This document shows positions 8,949 to 15,869 of a stretch of DNA of 25,033 bases, one piece after another. This DNA comes from JBAXAM01 sp037142515 (GTDB lineage: Bacteria; Pseudomonadota; Gammaproteobacteria; UBA9339). The notes under the pieces were generated by a model. It worked only from the letters and a program-made list of their open reading frames with translations, had not been told where the DNA came from and did not search any database. Position numbers and translations under genes: made by a program. Positions within the stretch are counted from its first letter, which is position 1. Every line of letters begins with the position of its first letter. The stretch is from assembly GCA_037142515.1 (NCBI GenBank), contig JBAXAM010000019.1:1-25033 (forward strand), read 5' to 3'.

Positions 8949-10454
8949 ATGATAAATAATATGTCTCTACAAGATATAACACCTGAGCTTTGGCAGTCTA
9001 CAGCCATAAATGCCGCAAAATTACAGCACCGTTTTGTTGGTCTTTGGGCACAAGATTTAGGAGAAAATCTTGAACTCAATGCTTGTTTAGAATTACATGG
9101 ATCATATTTATTACTGCGTACTTTAATTGATATTGCCAATCCAATCATTGCCTCACTTACTCCTTATTTTCCAGCAGCTAATCGTATGGAACGCCATACA
9201 CATGATATGTTTGGAATAAATTTTAGCGATCATCCAGATAAACGTCGCTGGACACACCATATGGCATGGGATGAAAAGCAGTATCCCTTACGTAAAAATT
9301 TTCCCGTTGCTAGAACCAAAACAGGTGTAACTCAACCAGACAATAGCTATCCGTTTACATGTGTAAACGGATCTGGTGTATATGAAATTCCGGTTGGACC
9401 AATCCACGCTGGCATTATCGAACCAGGACATTTTCGTTTTCAAGCAGCGGGCGAAGATATCATTACATTAGAAGAACGCTTGGGTTACGTTCACAAGGGT
9501 ATAGAAAAAATTGCCGAAGGACTGGACACCAAACAATTGGCTAAACTTGCAGGACGTGTATCTGGCGACAGTACTATTGCCCATACTTGGGCTGCTTGTC
9601 TAGCTTTAGAAAACGCTACGAGTTTAAAAATCCCCCAGCGTGCTCTGCATATACGCGCCATTATGTGTGAACATGAGCGCATTGCTAATCACTTAGGTGA
9701 CTTCGCTGGTGTCTGTAATGACGTCGCCTATACTTTTGGCTACTATCAATTAATGCGCTTAAGAGAATTGTGGCTACGACTAAATACACAAGTTTTTGGT
9801 CATCGCCTAATGATGGATTGCATTACACCAGGTGGCGTTAGCGTAGATATAAACTCTAAAAACTGCCAGGCAATACACAAACAAATTATAAGCTGCAGAC
9901 AGGAACTAACCGGACTTTATCAGCTCTTTGAAGAAAACTCGAGTTTCCACGACCGTATAAAAACCACGGGAATATTATCAGTTGAACAAGCAACACAACT
10001 AGGGGTGCTTGGTTATGTTGGACGCGCCAGTGGGCATAAATTTGACCTACGCCATAATGCGCCTTACCCTCCTTACGATAAATTAAAAATCCACGTACCA
10101 GTTTTTAATAATGGTGATGTGCTTGCGCGTCTTAGGGTACGTGCACAAGAAATTTTAGTTGCTTTTGAATTAATTGCTCAATTACTTGACCAACTTCCAC
10201 CTGGATCAATACAAACGCCATGGCAAAACCCAAGCACCACAGCTGAGGGGATAGGCTTAATTGAAGGGTGGCGCGGTGAAATTTTGGCATTTGTACGTAT
10301 AGATAATAATGGACTAATTGAACGTTATTTTCCACGCGATCCTAGTTGGTTCAGTTGGCCCGCGTTAGAGCAGCTAATTCATGGTAATATTGTGCCCGAC
10401 TTTCCAGTATGCAATAAATCAATTAATGGATCATACTCAGCTGTTGATTTATAA
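8949..10454 (+). CDS. hyfG: NiFe-hydrogenase large-subunit homologue (HyfG/HycE-like) lacking all four Ni-Fe cysteine ligands
   Basis: 501 residues from ATG 8949 (8961 is an alternative); the longer reading from 8739 is the hyfF C-terminus in another frame. Residues 1-120 are a NuoC-like domain (ERHTHDMFGI, QYPLRKNFP), and 150-501 the NuoD/large-subunit domain (YVHKGIEKIAEG, MCEHERIANHLGD). In true hydrogenases the N-terminal ligand motif is R-x-C-G-x-C-x-x-x-H; here it is RVSGDSTIAH with S205 and S208. The C-terminal D-P-C-x-x-C-x-x-R is replaced by NGSYSAVDL (493-501), giving Ser and Ala. The protein stops at this motif, so there is no tail for a maturation endopeptidase. It therefore cannot carry a conventional Ni-Fe site. 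It fits energy-converting-hydrogenase-related (Ehr) proteins, whose reaction is unknown. Confidence 0.9.
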   Translation: MINNMSLQDITPELWQSTAINAAKLQHRFVGLWAQDLGENLELNACLELHGSYLLLRTLIDIANPIIASLTPYFPAANRMERHTHDMFGINFSDHPDKRRWTHHMAWDEKQYPLRKNFPVARTKTGVTQPDNSYPFTCVNGSGVYEIPVGPIHAGIIEPGHFRFQAAGEDIITLEERLGYVHKGIEKIAEGLDTKQLAKLAGRVSGDSTIAHTWAACLALENATSLKIPQRALHIRAIMCEHERIANHLGDFAGVCNDVAYTFGYYQLMRLRELWLRLNTQVFGHRLMMDCITPGGVSVDINSKNCQAIHKQIISCRQELTGLYQLFEENSSFHDRIKTTGILSVEQATQLGVLGYVGRASGHKFDLRHNAPYPPYDKLKIHVPVFNNGDVLARLRVRAQEILVAFELIAQLLDQLPPGSIQTPWQNPSTTAEGIGLIEGWRGEILAFVRIDNNGLIERYFPRDPSWFSWPALEQLIHGNIVPDFPVCNKSINGSYSAVDL

Positions 10455-10466
10455 ATTATGTAAATT

Positions 10467-10985
10467 ATGCTAAAAACTCTATATAAAATTTTTAAAATAG
10501 GCATAGTCACAGAGCCACTGTCACAAGACAAAAATAATACTTTCAAGCGCCTTGGTGATAATTGCAGAAAAATTATCGATGCCAGATTTGCTGGCAGCCT
10601 AGCGATTCGTCATATTGACGCTGGTTCCTGCAACGGTTGCGAACTGGAAATCCACGCACTAAATAATCCATTTTACGATATTGAACGCTTTGGTATTCAC
10701 TTCGTTGCCTCACCTAGGCATGCTGACTTGCTTTTGGTAACCGGGCCGGTATCGCGCCATATGGAAAGCGCATTAATTACCACTTATAATGCGACACCCA
10801 ACCCAAAACTTGTATTGGCAGTTGGTGAATGCGGCGCCTGTGGTGGCGAGTTTGGCTGCTCTTATGCTTGTGCTGGCTCCATAGCAAATGTAATTCCAGT
10901 TGATGGCGTAATTACTGGATGTCCGCCAACACCAATAAATTTACTCCGAGGCATTTTAGAATTACTCGAACAAAAAATTAACTAA
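10467..10985 (+). CDS. hyfI: Hydrogenase-4 small-subunit-like iron-sulfur protein (HyfI/HycG, NuoB-like)
   Basis: 172 residues, NuoB-like. It keeps the ligands for the proximal (N2-type) [4Fe-4S] cluster: C55 and C58 (GSCNGCELEI), C122 (VGECGACGG) and C152 (GCPPTP). Extra cysteines at 125, 131 and 135 follow the third ligand. It is shorter than E. coli HyfI/HycG (about 250), ending soon after GCPPTPINLLRGILELL, so the C-terminal extension of those proteins is missing. With the large-subunit homologue it would form the peripheral module on the membrane arm. The cluster-binding site is intact although the partner's metal site is lost, so one-electron transfer or a structural role remains possible. 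Twelve nt after the previous stop. Confidence 0.88.
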   Translation: MLKTLYKIFKIGIVTEPLSQDKNNTFKRLGDNCRKIIDARFAGSLAIRHIDAGSCNGCELEIHALNNPFYDIERFGIHFVASPRHADLLLVTGPVSRHMESALITTYNATPNPKLVLAVGECGACGGEFGCSYACAGSIANVIPVDGVITGCPPTPINLLRGILELLEQKIN

Positions 10986-11003
10986 ATAAGGTCCCATTTA
11001 ATT

Positions 11004-12272
11004 ATGATTAAAACTAAAAACACTGTCGCTACTGGCTGGATAATTTGTACTCTAGCTGCAATTTTTTATTGCTACGAATATTTACTGCGCATGGAACCAA
11101 GCGTTATGGTTACAGAATTAATGCACGAATTTCAAGCAAACGCGACCGAACTTGGCACTCTTTCTGCATTTTATTATTTTATTTACACACCCATGCAAAT
11201 TATTGTTGGTTTATTATCTGATTTATATGGACCACGAAAAATTTTAACCTTAGCTGTAATTGCTTGTGCGGTTGGCAGTTATATTTTCGGCGTAGCACAC
11301 ACCCTACCAGTTGCAGCTATCGGCCGATTGCTAATTGGCTTTGGCAGCGCCTTTGCTTTTGTAACTGTCTTAAAGCTTGCTGCTTCCTGGTTACCGCAGC
11401 GCTTTTTTGCTCTATTTGTTGGACTAGCAACTGCATTAGGCATGCTTGGCGGAATGGTTGGCAGTATCGTTCTTAGCTCCTTGGTTCAAAGCATCGGATG
11501 GCAACAAACTATCACTGTTGGTACGATCTTAGGTGTAGTTCTTACGCCAATAGTTTGGCTGATAATTCGCGACAAACCAAAAACAGCATTACGAGAAAAT
11601 AACATCCTAAAAACCAAACCCAAATACCGAGAAACACTTATTGGCCTCCTGAAAATCTTAAAAAAACCACAGATGTGGCTCAACGGCTTCATCGCTTGTT
11701 TAATGTATTTATCATTATCGCTATTTGCTGAGCTTTGGGGTAATGCCTTTTTAGCTAATGTTTATAATTTACCAGCAGAGAGTGTAGCAACGGCTAATTC
11801 AATGGTATTTTTGGGATGGCTAGTTGGAGGGCCATTAATTGGCTATATTTCCGATATAACTTGCACCAGACGAATTCCAATTTCACTTGGCTGCTTGTTA
11901 TCTGCTTTTACAATAAGCTTGGTTATTTATTTTCCACCAATGAATACTGGATTACTTTACCTGCTGTTGTTTTTATTTGGCATCTTCTCTAGCTTCGAGG
12001 TTTTATGCTTTGCTATCAGCAGAGAAAATAACCCAGATAGCCTCGTAGCCACCGCTTCATCATTTACTAATCTATTAACTATGGCAGGCGGCATTGTTTG
12101 CCAACCATTGGTCGGAAAAATTCTTGATCTGTTTTGGTCTGGTCAAACACAAAACGGTGATCGCATTTATTCGGCGATTACTTATCAATATGCCTTAACA
12201 ATTTTACCACTAGCATTTTTGTTAGGATTTATTTTAACTTTTTGGTTAAAAGAAACCAGTAACAAAAAATAG
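11004..12272 (+). CDS. Major facilitator superfamily transporter
   Basis: 422 residues with about twelve hydrophobic helices in two halves and a basic central loop near 190-210 (IIRDKPKTALREN...). The MFS signature between helices 2 and 3 is visible as GLLSDLYGPRKIL near 71-83, and the N-terminus carries the YEYLLRMEPSVM segment seen in MFS proteins of intracellular gammaproteobacteria (recognition from memory). The second-half counterpart GYISDITCTRRIP is present near 278. Substrate cannot be told from sequence. It starts 18 nt after the hyfI-like gene on the same strand, with an AAGG 12 nt upstream of the ATG, so it may be co-transcribed with the hyf-like cluster, although nothing shows a functional link. 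Confidence 0.85.
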   Translation: MIKTKNTVATGWIICTLAAIFYCYEYLLRMEPSVMVTELMHEFQANATELGTLSAFYYFIYTPMQIIVGLLSDLYGPRKILTLAVIACAVGSYIFGVAHTLPVAAIGRLLIGFGSAFAFVTVLKLAASWLPQRFFALFVGLATALGMLGGMVGSIVLSSLVQSIGWQQTITVGTILGVVLTPIVWLIIRDKPKTALRENNILKTKPKYRETLIGLLKILKKPQMWLNGFIACLMYLSLSLFAELWGNAFLANVYNLPAESVATANSMVFLGWLVGGPLIGYISDITCTRRIPISLGCLLSAFTISLVIYFPPMNTGLLYLLLFLFGIFSSFEVLCFAISRENNPDSLVATASSFTNLLTMAGGIVCQPLVGKILDLFWSGQTQNGDRIYSAITYQYALTILPLAFLLGFILTFWLKETSNKK

Positions 12273-12343
12273 AAAAAACTCGAATTAAAAAAATAACTAG
12301 GCAAATTGTTTTTATTGTTCTAATATATAGTTCTGTATTTTTT

Positions 12344-12349
12344 TATAAT
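12344..12349 (+). promoter_or_regulatory. -10-like TATAAT upstream of the small basic gene
   Basis: A perfect TATAAT hexamer lies in very AT-rich DNA about 54 nt before the ATG at 12403. No convincing -35 sits 16-18 nt upstream (12321-12326 reads TAATAT). The MFS gene has ended by 12272, so an independent promoter here is plausible but weakly supported. Confidence 0.3.
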
Positions 12350-12402
12350 ATAAAAAAGTTACAGACACTTGTTCACTTTATTAAATTTTTTGGAGATTAA
12401 AC

Positions 12403-12495
12403 ATGGTAGCTAAAAAGAAAGCTGTAAAAAAAGCGACAAAGAAAAAAGTAGTAAAAAAAGCTTGCAAATGTTCCTGCAAGAAAAAGAAGAGATAG
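12403..12495 (+). CDS. 30-residue lysine-rich, cysteine-containing basic peptide (histone H1-like composition)
   Basis: ATG 12403 to TAG 12493-12495 encodes 30 residues starting MVAKKKAVKK; more than half are Lys or Arg. Ala/Val-Lys-Lys repeats resemble bacterial histone H1-like tails (AlgP, PhaF, Hc1/Hc2 type). Near the end is a CKCSC cluster giving three closely spaced Cys, then KKKKR. A strong ribosome site, GGAG at 12392-12395, stands 7 nt before the ATG, better than that of most neighbours. This favours a real gene in an otherwise empty 318-nt gap. Likely role (inference): nucleic-acid or polyanion binding, possibly metal-linked through the cysteines. By size it recalls ScvA, the very short basic chromatin-associated protein of Coxiella, but I see no sequence similarity. 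Followed by a large inverted repeat. Confidence 0.62.
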   Translation: MVAKKKAVKKATKKKVVKKACKCSCKKKKR

Positions 12496-12519
12496 TCTGG
12501 TTCAGATAAGGATGTTCAT

Positions 12520-12573
12520 CTTACCAAAACGTCAACAGGAATATGAAAATATTTCTGTTGACGAAAAAGTAAG
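12520..12573. repeat. Long inverted repeat between the basic peptide gene and the SIMPL gene
   Basis: Arms 12530-12543 (CGTCAACAGGAATA) and 12550-12563 (TATTTCTGTTGACG) pair over 14 bp with one G-U and a 6-nt loop (TGAAAA). After a 5-nt unpaired A-rich interval on each side, CTTAC (12520-12524) pairs with GTAAG (12569-12573). No U-tract follows on the plus strand, so it is not a canonical intrinsic terminator. It may be a rho-independent-like attenuator without tail, a processing or protective hairpin for the basic-peptide mRNA, or a protein-binding site. A smaller GATG-tt-CATC palindrome lies just upstream (12511-12520). Confidence 0.6.
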
Positions 12574-12590
12574 ATATATTGAGTCATTTC

Positions 12591-13367
12591 ATGGAACCAA
12601 ATGTTGATTATAGGTATCAGAAAGCTTTTATTATCACTCTAGTTATTGTTATTGCTATTGGTAATGCGCTCGCTGGTTGGTTTGTAGCTCGCAGTGTTTA
12701 CCAATGGCGAACTAGTGATCGTTATGTAAGTGTAAAAGGTATTGCAGAACGCCAGGTAAAGGCTGATTTGGCAGTTTGGGATATCAGCTATAAGATAACC
12801 GGGGATGATCTAGCGCGGATTACAACAGAAAGCCTAAAAAATCAAAAAATTATCACTTCTTTTTTAACTCAGCATAGTTTTGCACTCAGTGAGATAGAAC
12901 CACAACGCATTGAAGTACTCGATCAATATGCGCGCGAATATACCTCAGGAAAACCGGAGCACCGGTATATTATAACAGGTGGTATTGTGCTGCATACTCC
13001 AAACGTTGATTTAGTACGCCAAGTTAGCCAGTTGAACTCAGAGCTAATTCAGCAGGGAATCGTGTTAATGAGCAAGACTGATTATCAAAACCTACCAAAT
13101 CCACGCTATTTTTTTACTAAATTGGACGAAATTCGCCCACAGATGCTCGAACAAACCACAAAAAGCGCACGCTTAGTCGCTAAACAATTTGCAACTAATG
13201 CTGACTGTCAACTTGGCTATATCCGCCGCGCTAACCAAGGAGTATTTCAGATACTGAATATTAATAGCAATGCTGGCCAAAACTATGGTACTGAAAACAG
13301 TCAAATTGGCGACATAAACCAAGTTGTCCGCGTAGTAACATCAGTTGATTACACACTCAAAAATTAA
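12591..13367 (+). CDS. SIMPL-domain (DUF541) protein, membrane-anchored
   Basis: 258 residues from the ATG at 12591 with a weak GAG 7 nt upstream; a TTG at 12579 is an in-frame alternative. One N-terminal transmembrane segment (about residues 12-35) precedes the SIMPL/DUF541 domain (about 45-258). The domain opens with the typical RYVSVKGIAERQVKADLAVW pattern, split as beta strand, and carries a later YIRRANQGVFQI strand. The family is periplasmic or membrane-associated and named after a mouse signalling protein; its biochemical role in bacteria is unsettled, with links to oxidative stress (E. coli YggE). The last 23 nt overlap rluD if the TTG start of rluD is used. Confidence 0.82.
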   Translation: MEPNVDYRYQKAFIITLVIVIAIGNALAGWFVARSVYQWRTSDRYVSVKGIAERQVKADLAVWDISYKITGDDLARITTESLKNQKIITSFLTQHSFALSEIEPQRIEVLDQYAREYTSGKPEHRYIITGGIVLHTPNVDLVRQVSQLNSELIQQGIVLMSKTDYQNLPNPRYFFTKLDEIRPQMLEQTTKSARLVAKQFATNADCQLGYIRRANQGVFQILNINSNAGQNYGTENSQIGDINQVVRVVTSVDYTLKN

Positions 13368-14298
13368 ATTAATAAAAATTATTCCAGTTGAGCTTAATCA
13401 AAACAGGCTTGATCTAGCGCTTAGCACTCTGTTACCAGAATACTCCCGCGCTAAAATTCAAAACTGGATTAAAGAATGCTATGTGACTATTGATGGTAAA
13501 ATCGCTCGCACCAAAGATAAAATACACACAGGTCAAATTATTAGCATAAATGCAACTATTATAAACACCACTACATCAGAACCACAATCAATTGCACTTG
13601 ATATTATTTATGATGATCCGGATATCATTGTTATTAACAAGCCTGTTGGTCTAGTAGTTCACCCAGGAGCAGGACAGGCTGATAACACCCTATTAAACGC
13701 CCTGCTCTATCATTATCCAGAACTTGCGAGTGTTCCACGCGCTGGAATCATTCATCGCTTAGACAAAGACACTTCCGGTTTACTAGTAGTAGCACGTAAT
13801 TTAATTTCCCATACTAGACTTGTTGCCGATTTACAAAAACGCGAAATTAAACGCGAATATGCAGCGATTGTTAATGGTGTTATGACTACCGGCGGAACCA
13901 TCGAAGCACCAATTGGCCGCCACCCAGTTAAGCGCACTCATATGGCAGTAAAAGAAAACGGCAAAATCGCCACCACCCACTATCGCATTATTAAACGTTT
14001 TCCGGCACATACACATTTAAGAGTAATTTTAGAAACTGGCCGTACGCATCAAATTCGGGTACACCTAGCGCATATTGGTTATCCCATTGTTGGCGATCCA
14101 ACTTATGGCAAAGGACTAAAAATACCAACAAAATGCAGTATGATTTTACGCAAAACACTAGAAAACTTCGAACATCAAGCACTACACGCTGAACTCTTGG
14201 GTTTAAAACATCCTACCACCGGTCAATCAATGGAGTGGAAGGCTAAACCGCCAAAAGATATGGAAAATTTACTACATATTTTATCTCAAACACATTAA
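13345..14298 (+). CDS. rluD: 23S rRNA pseudouridine synthase RluD
   Basis: 317 residues. RluD makes pseudouridines 1911, 1915 and 1917 in helix 69 of 23S rRNA. An S4-like RNA-binding domain spans about 18-75 (RLDLALSTLLPEYSRAKIQNWI), then the synthase domain with the catalytic motif HRLDKDTSGLLV, Asp140, and the RTHQIRVHLAHIGYPIVGDPTYG block near 232-255. Length is close to E. coli RluD (326). There is no ATG near the expected N-terminus; the only fitting start is TTG at 13345, inside the end of the SIMPL gene. The neighbour pgeF two genes on reproduces the common rluD-pgeF pairing of gammaproteobacteria, here split by a CofE-like gene. Confidence 0.9.
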   Translation: MITHSKIKLIKIIPVELNQNRLDLALSTLLPEYSRAKIQNWIKECYVTIDGKIARTKDKIHTGQIISINATIINTTTSEPQSIALDIIYDDPDIIVINKPVGLVVHPGAGQADNTLLNALLYHYPELASVPRAGIIHRLDKDTSGLLVVARNLISHTRLVADLQKREIKREYAAIVNGVMTTGGTIEAPIGRHPVKRTHMAVKENGKIATTHYRIIKRFPAHTHLRVILETGRTHQIRVHLAHIGYPIVGDPTYGKGLKIPTKCSMILRKTLENFEHQALHAELLGLKHPTTGQSMEWKAKPPKDMENLLHILSQTH

Positions 14299-14311
14299 CA
14301 TCCGCACGCTT

Positions 14312-14336
14312 GAGCCATAACACCCCCATATGGCTC
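14312..14336 (+). terminator. Hairpin after rluD, possible weak terminator
   Basis: GAGCCATA (14312-14319) and TATGGCTC (14329-14336) form a perfect 8-bp stem with a 9-nt C-rich loop, 14 nt after the rluD stop. The downstream TGTCTCCTTATC is pyrimidine-rich but has no T-run, so termination would be weak or factor-assisted. An in-frame ATG at 14330 lies in the right arm, another reason to place the next gene's start at 14435. Confidence 0.4.
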
Positions 14337-14397
14337 TGTCTCCTTATCAAATACAACAAATATCCTTTTCATATCATTCTCCAGTTAGCAACAATCC

Positions 14398-14425
14398 TTG
14401 TTTTTTATGGCAATTATACTATAGT
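14398..14425 (+). promoter_or_regulatory. Candidate promoter of the cofE-like/pgeF unit
   Basis: TTGTTT (14398-14403), 16 nt, TATAGT (14420-14425); an overlapping TATACT sits at 14415. Transcription would begin about 14432, only a few nt before the ATG at 14435, so the message would be nearly leaderless. Matches are 4/6 and 5/6. Confidence 0.35.
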
Positions 14426-14434
14426 AAAGTTTAT

Positions 14435-15166
14435 ATGCTAACTACTGTTATCAAAACACATAAAATAAAGCCAGAGGAATCGCTATTTGAAATTCTTGAT
14501 ACTTATGTTACAAAACTTACGGAAAACATTGTTATAACTATCGCTAGCAAAATTATAAGCACTTGCGAAAATCGCTTTGCTTGCAAAAATAAAACAAAAT
14601 TACATTTAATTCGCCAAGAATCTGAGTTTTGTTTTGCCCCACCGCCCAATACAAAAAAATTTCACTTAACCTTAAAAAATCACAGACTAATTCCTAATGC
14701 TGGAATTGATGAATCAAATTGCAACAATGCTTATATGTTGCTACCAAAAAAACCACAGCTAATCGCAAAAAAAATTTGGCAATATTTACGCAAACGCGAT
14801 TCTCTGAAGAATCTAGGCGTGGTTATTACCGATAGCAACATTACTCCACTGCGCCTAGGCGTAACTGGCATTGCTATTGGCTGGTGCGGTTTTAAGCCAA
14901 TATATGACTACACCAACCAAAAAGATATTTTTGGTCGCAGACTACAAGTTACACAAATCAATTTACTTGATAGCCTCGCTACTGTTGCAACTTTAACCAT
15001 GGGTGAAGGCAAAGAACAAACGCCAATTACTATTATAAAAAACGCACCGAAAATTAATTTCCAAAATCGCGCACCAACATACAAAGAAGAGCAAGCAGCT
15101 TGTATTGATCCAGAAGATGATTTATTCAGCACAGTTAATTTTTCTTTGTTGAAGGGTATATCATGA
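14435..15166 (+). CDS. CofE-like protein (F420-0:gamma-glutamyl ligase family)
   Basis: 243 residues from ATG 14435; the family's N-terminus aligns here and the upstream ATG 14330 lies in a hairpin. CofE adds glutamates to coenzyme F420 in archaea and actinobacteria. Family blocks visible in order: ITIASKIISTCENR (near 34-47; CofE has SK-V-S-AEGR), NAGIDESN (88-95), the VVITDSNITPLRLGVTGIAIG block (129-149, corresponding to the CofE metal/GTP region SDT-x(3)-P-R-x-G), KDIFGRRLQVT (163-173) and DSLATVATLTMGEG (179-192). The Asp and Arg of these blocks are kept. No F420 genes are visible, so the substrate may be another glutamyl acceptor, for example folate-like; this is inference. Stop overlaps the pgeF start (ATGA). 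Two-gene unit with pgeF. Confidence 0.78.
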   Translation: MLTTVIKTHKIKPEESLFEILDTYVTKLTENIVITIASKIISTCENRFACKNKTKLHLIRQESEFCFAPPPNTKKFHLTLKNHRLIPNAGIDESNCNNAYMLLPKKPQLIAKKIWQYLRKRDSLKNLGVVITDSNITPLRLGVTGIAIGWCGFKPIYDYTNQKDIFGRRLQVTQINLLDSLATVATLTMGEGKEQTPITIIKNAPKINFQNRAPTYKEEQAACIDPEDDLFSTVNFSLLKGIS

Positions 15167-15849
15167 GTAACTATATAAAACCCCATTGGCCAGCACCAAA
15201 AAACATTATGGCCTTTACTACAAAGCGCATTATGGGCAATTTTAAGCTACTAACCAATCGCAAAAGACTACACCAAGAATTAAATTTACCAGCCGAACCA
15301 TTTTGGTTAAAACAAGAACACACAAACACAGTAATTCATCTAAAACCAAATATTACTACTATTGAACCAATCGCCGACGCATCATTCACTACCACACCAA
15401 ACCTTGTTTGTACGGTCATGACCGCTGATTGTGTTCCCCTTTTAGTTTGCGATCAGGACGGCGCTATTGTCTCAGCCATTCATGCTGGCTGGAAGGGCAT
15501 AGCCGCTGGAATAATTGAAGAAACTGTCAAAGCAATGAATACTAATCAAACAAAACTACTAGCCTGGCTTGGACCGGCAATTGGAGCAAATTCTTTTGAA
15601 ACCGGAGAGGATCTGCGCGAAATTTTTATCAAAAATGATCCAGAAAGTCAAAAAGCTTTTGTCGCCCACAACGACCGTTTCCTGGCCAATATTTACTTAC
15701 TCGCATCGCAACGTTTAAACAGCGCTGGAGTTACAGCAATTTATGGCGGCGAATATTGCACCTTTACGCAAAAAGAATTATTTTTCTCGTTTCGCCGTGA
15801 TGGAGACAAAAGCGGCAGAATGGCAAGCCTAATTTGGCTAACAGCATAG
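15163..15849 (+). CDS. pgeF: Peptidoglycan editing factor PgeF (YfiH/YlmD, multicopper-oxidase-like laccase domain)
   Basis: 228 residues. PgeF is a cytoplasmic purine-nucleoside-type enzyme that prevents mis-incorporation of serine in place of L-alanine in UDP-MurNAc. The zinc-site residues of the family are visible: H53 in QEHTNTV, C90 in TADCVPLL and H107 in IHAGWKG. The LGPAIGANSFETGEDL and GGEYCTF...FFSFRRDGDKSGRMASLIWL blocks complete the domain. Length is slightly under E. coli YfiH (243). The start overlaps the CofE-like stop by 4 nt, indicating coupling. Confidence 0.9.
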   Translation: MSNYIKPHWPAPKNIMAFTTKRIMGNFKLLTNRKRLHQELNLPAEPFWLKQEHTNTVIHLKPNITTIEPIADASFTTTPNLVCTVMTADCVPLLVCDQDGAIVSAIHAGWKGIAAGIIEETVKAMNTNQTKLLAWLGPAIGANSFETGEDLREIFIKNDPESQKAFVAHNDRFLANIYLLASQRLNSAGVTAIYGGEYCTFTQKELFFSFRRDGDKSGRMASLIWLTA

Positions 15850-15869
15850 AATAATGTATCATAGTAAGT

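Noticed and set aside
12530..12563. Intrinsic terminator call for the long inverted repeat
   Set aside because: No T-run follows on the plus strand; on the minus strand only four T follow and no minus-strand gene ends there.
14330..14434. 35-residue N-terminal extension of the CofE-like protein
   Set aside because: The ATG at 14330 is in a hairpin arm, the extension has no family match, and the family N-terminus aligns from 14435.
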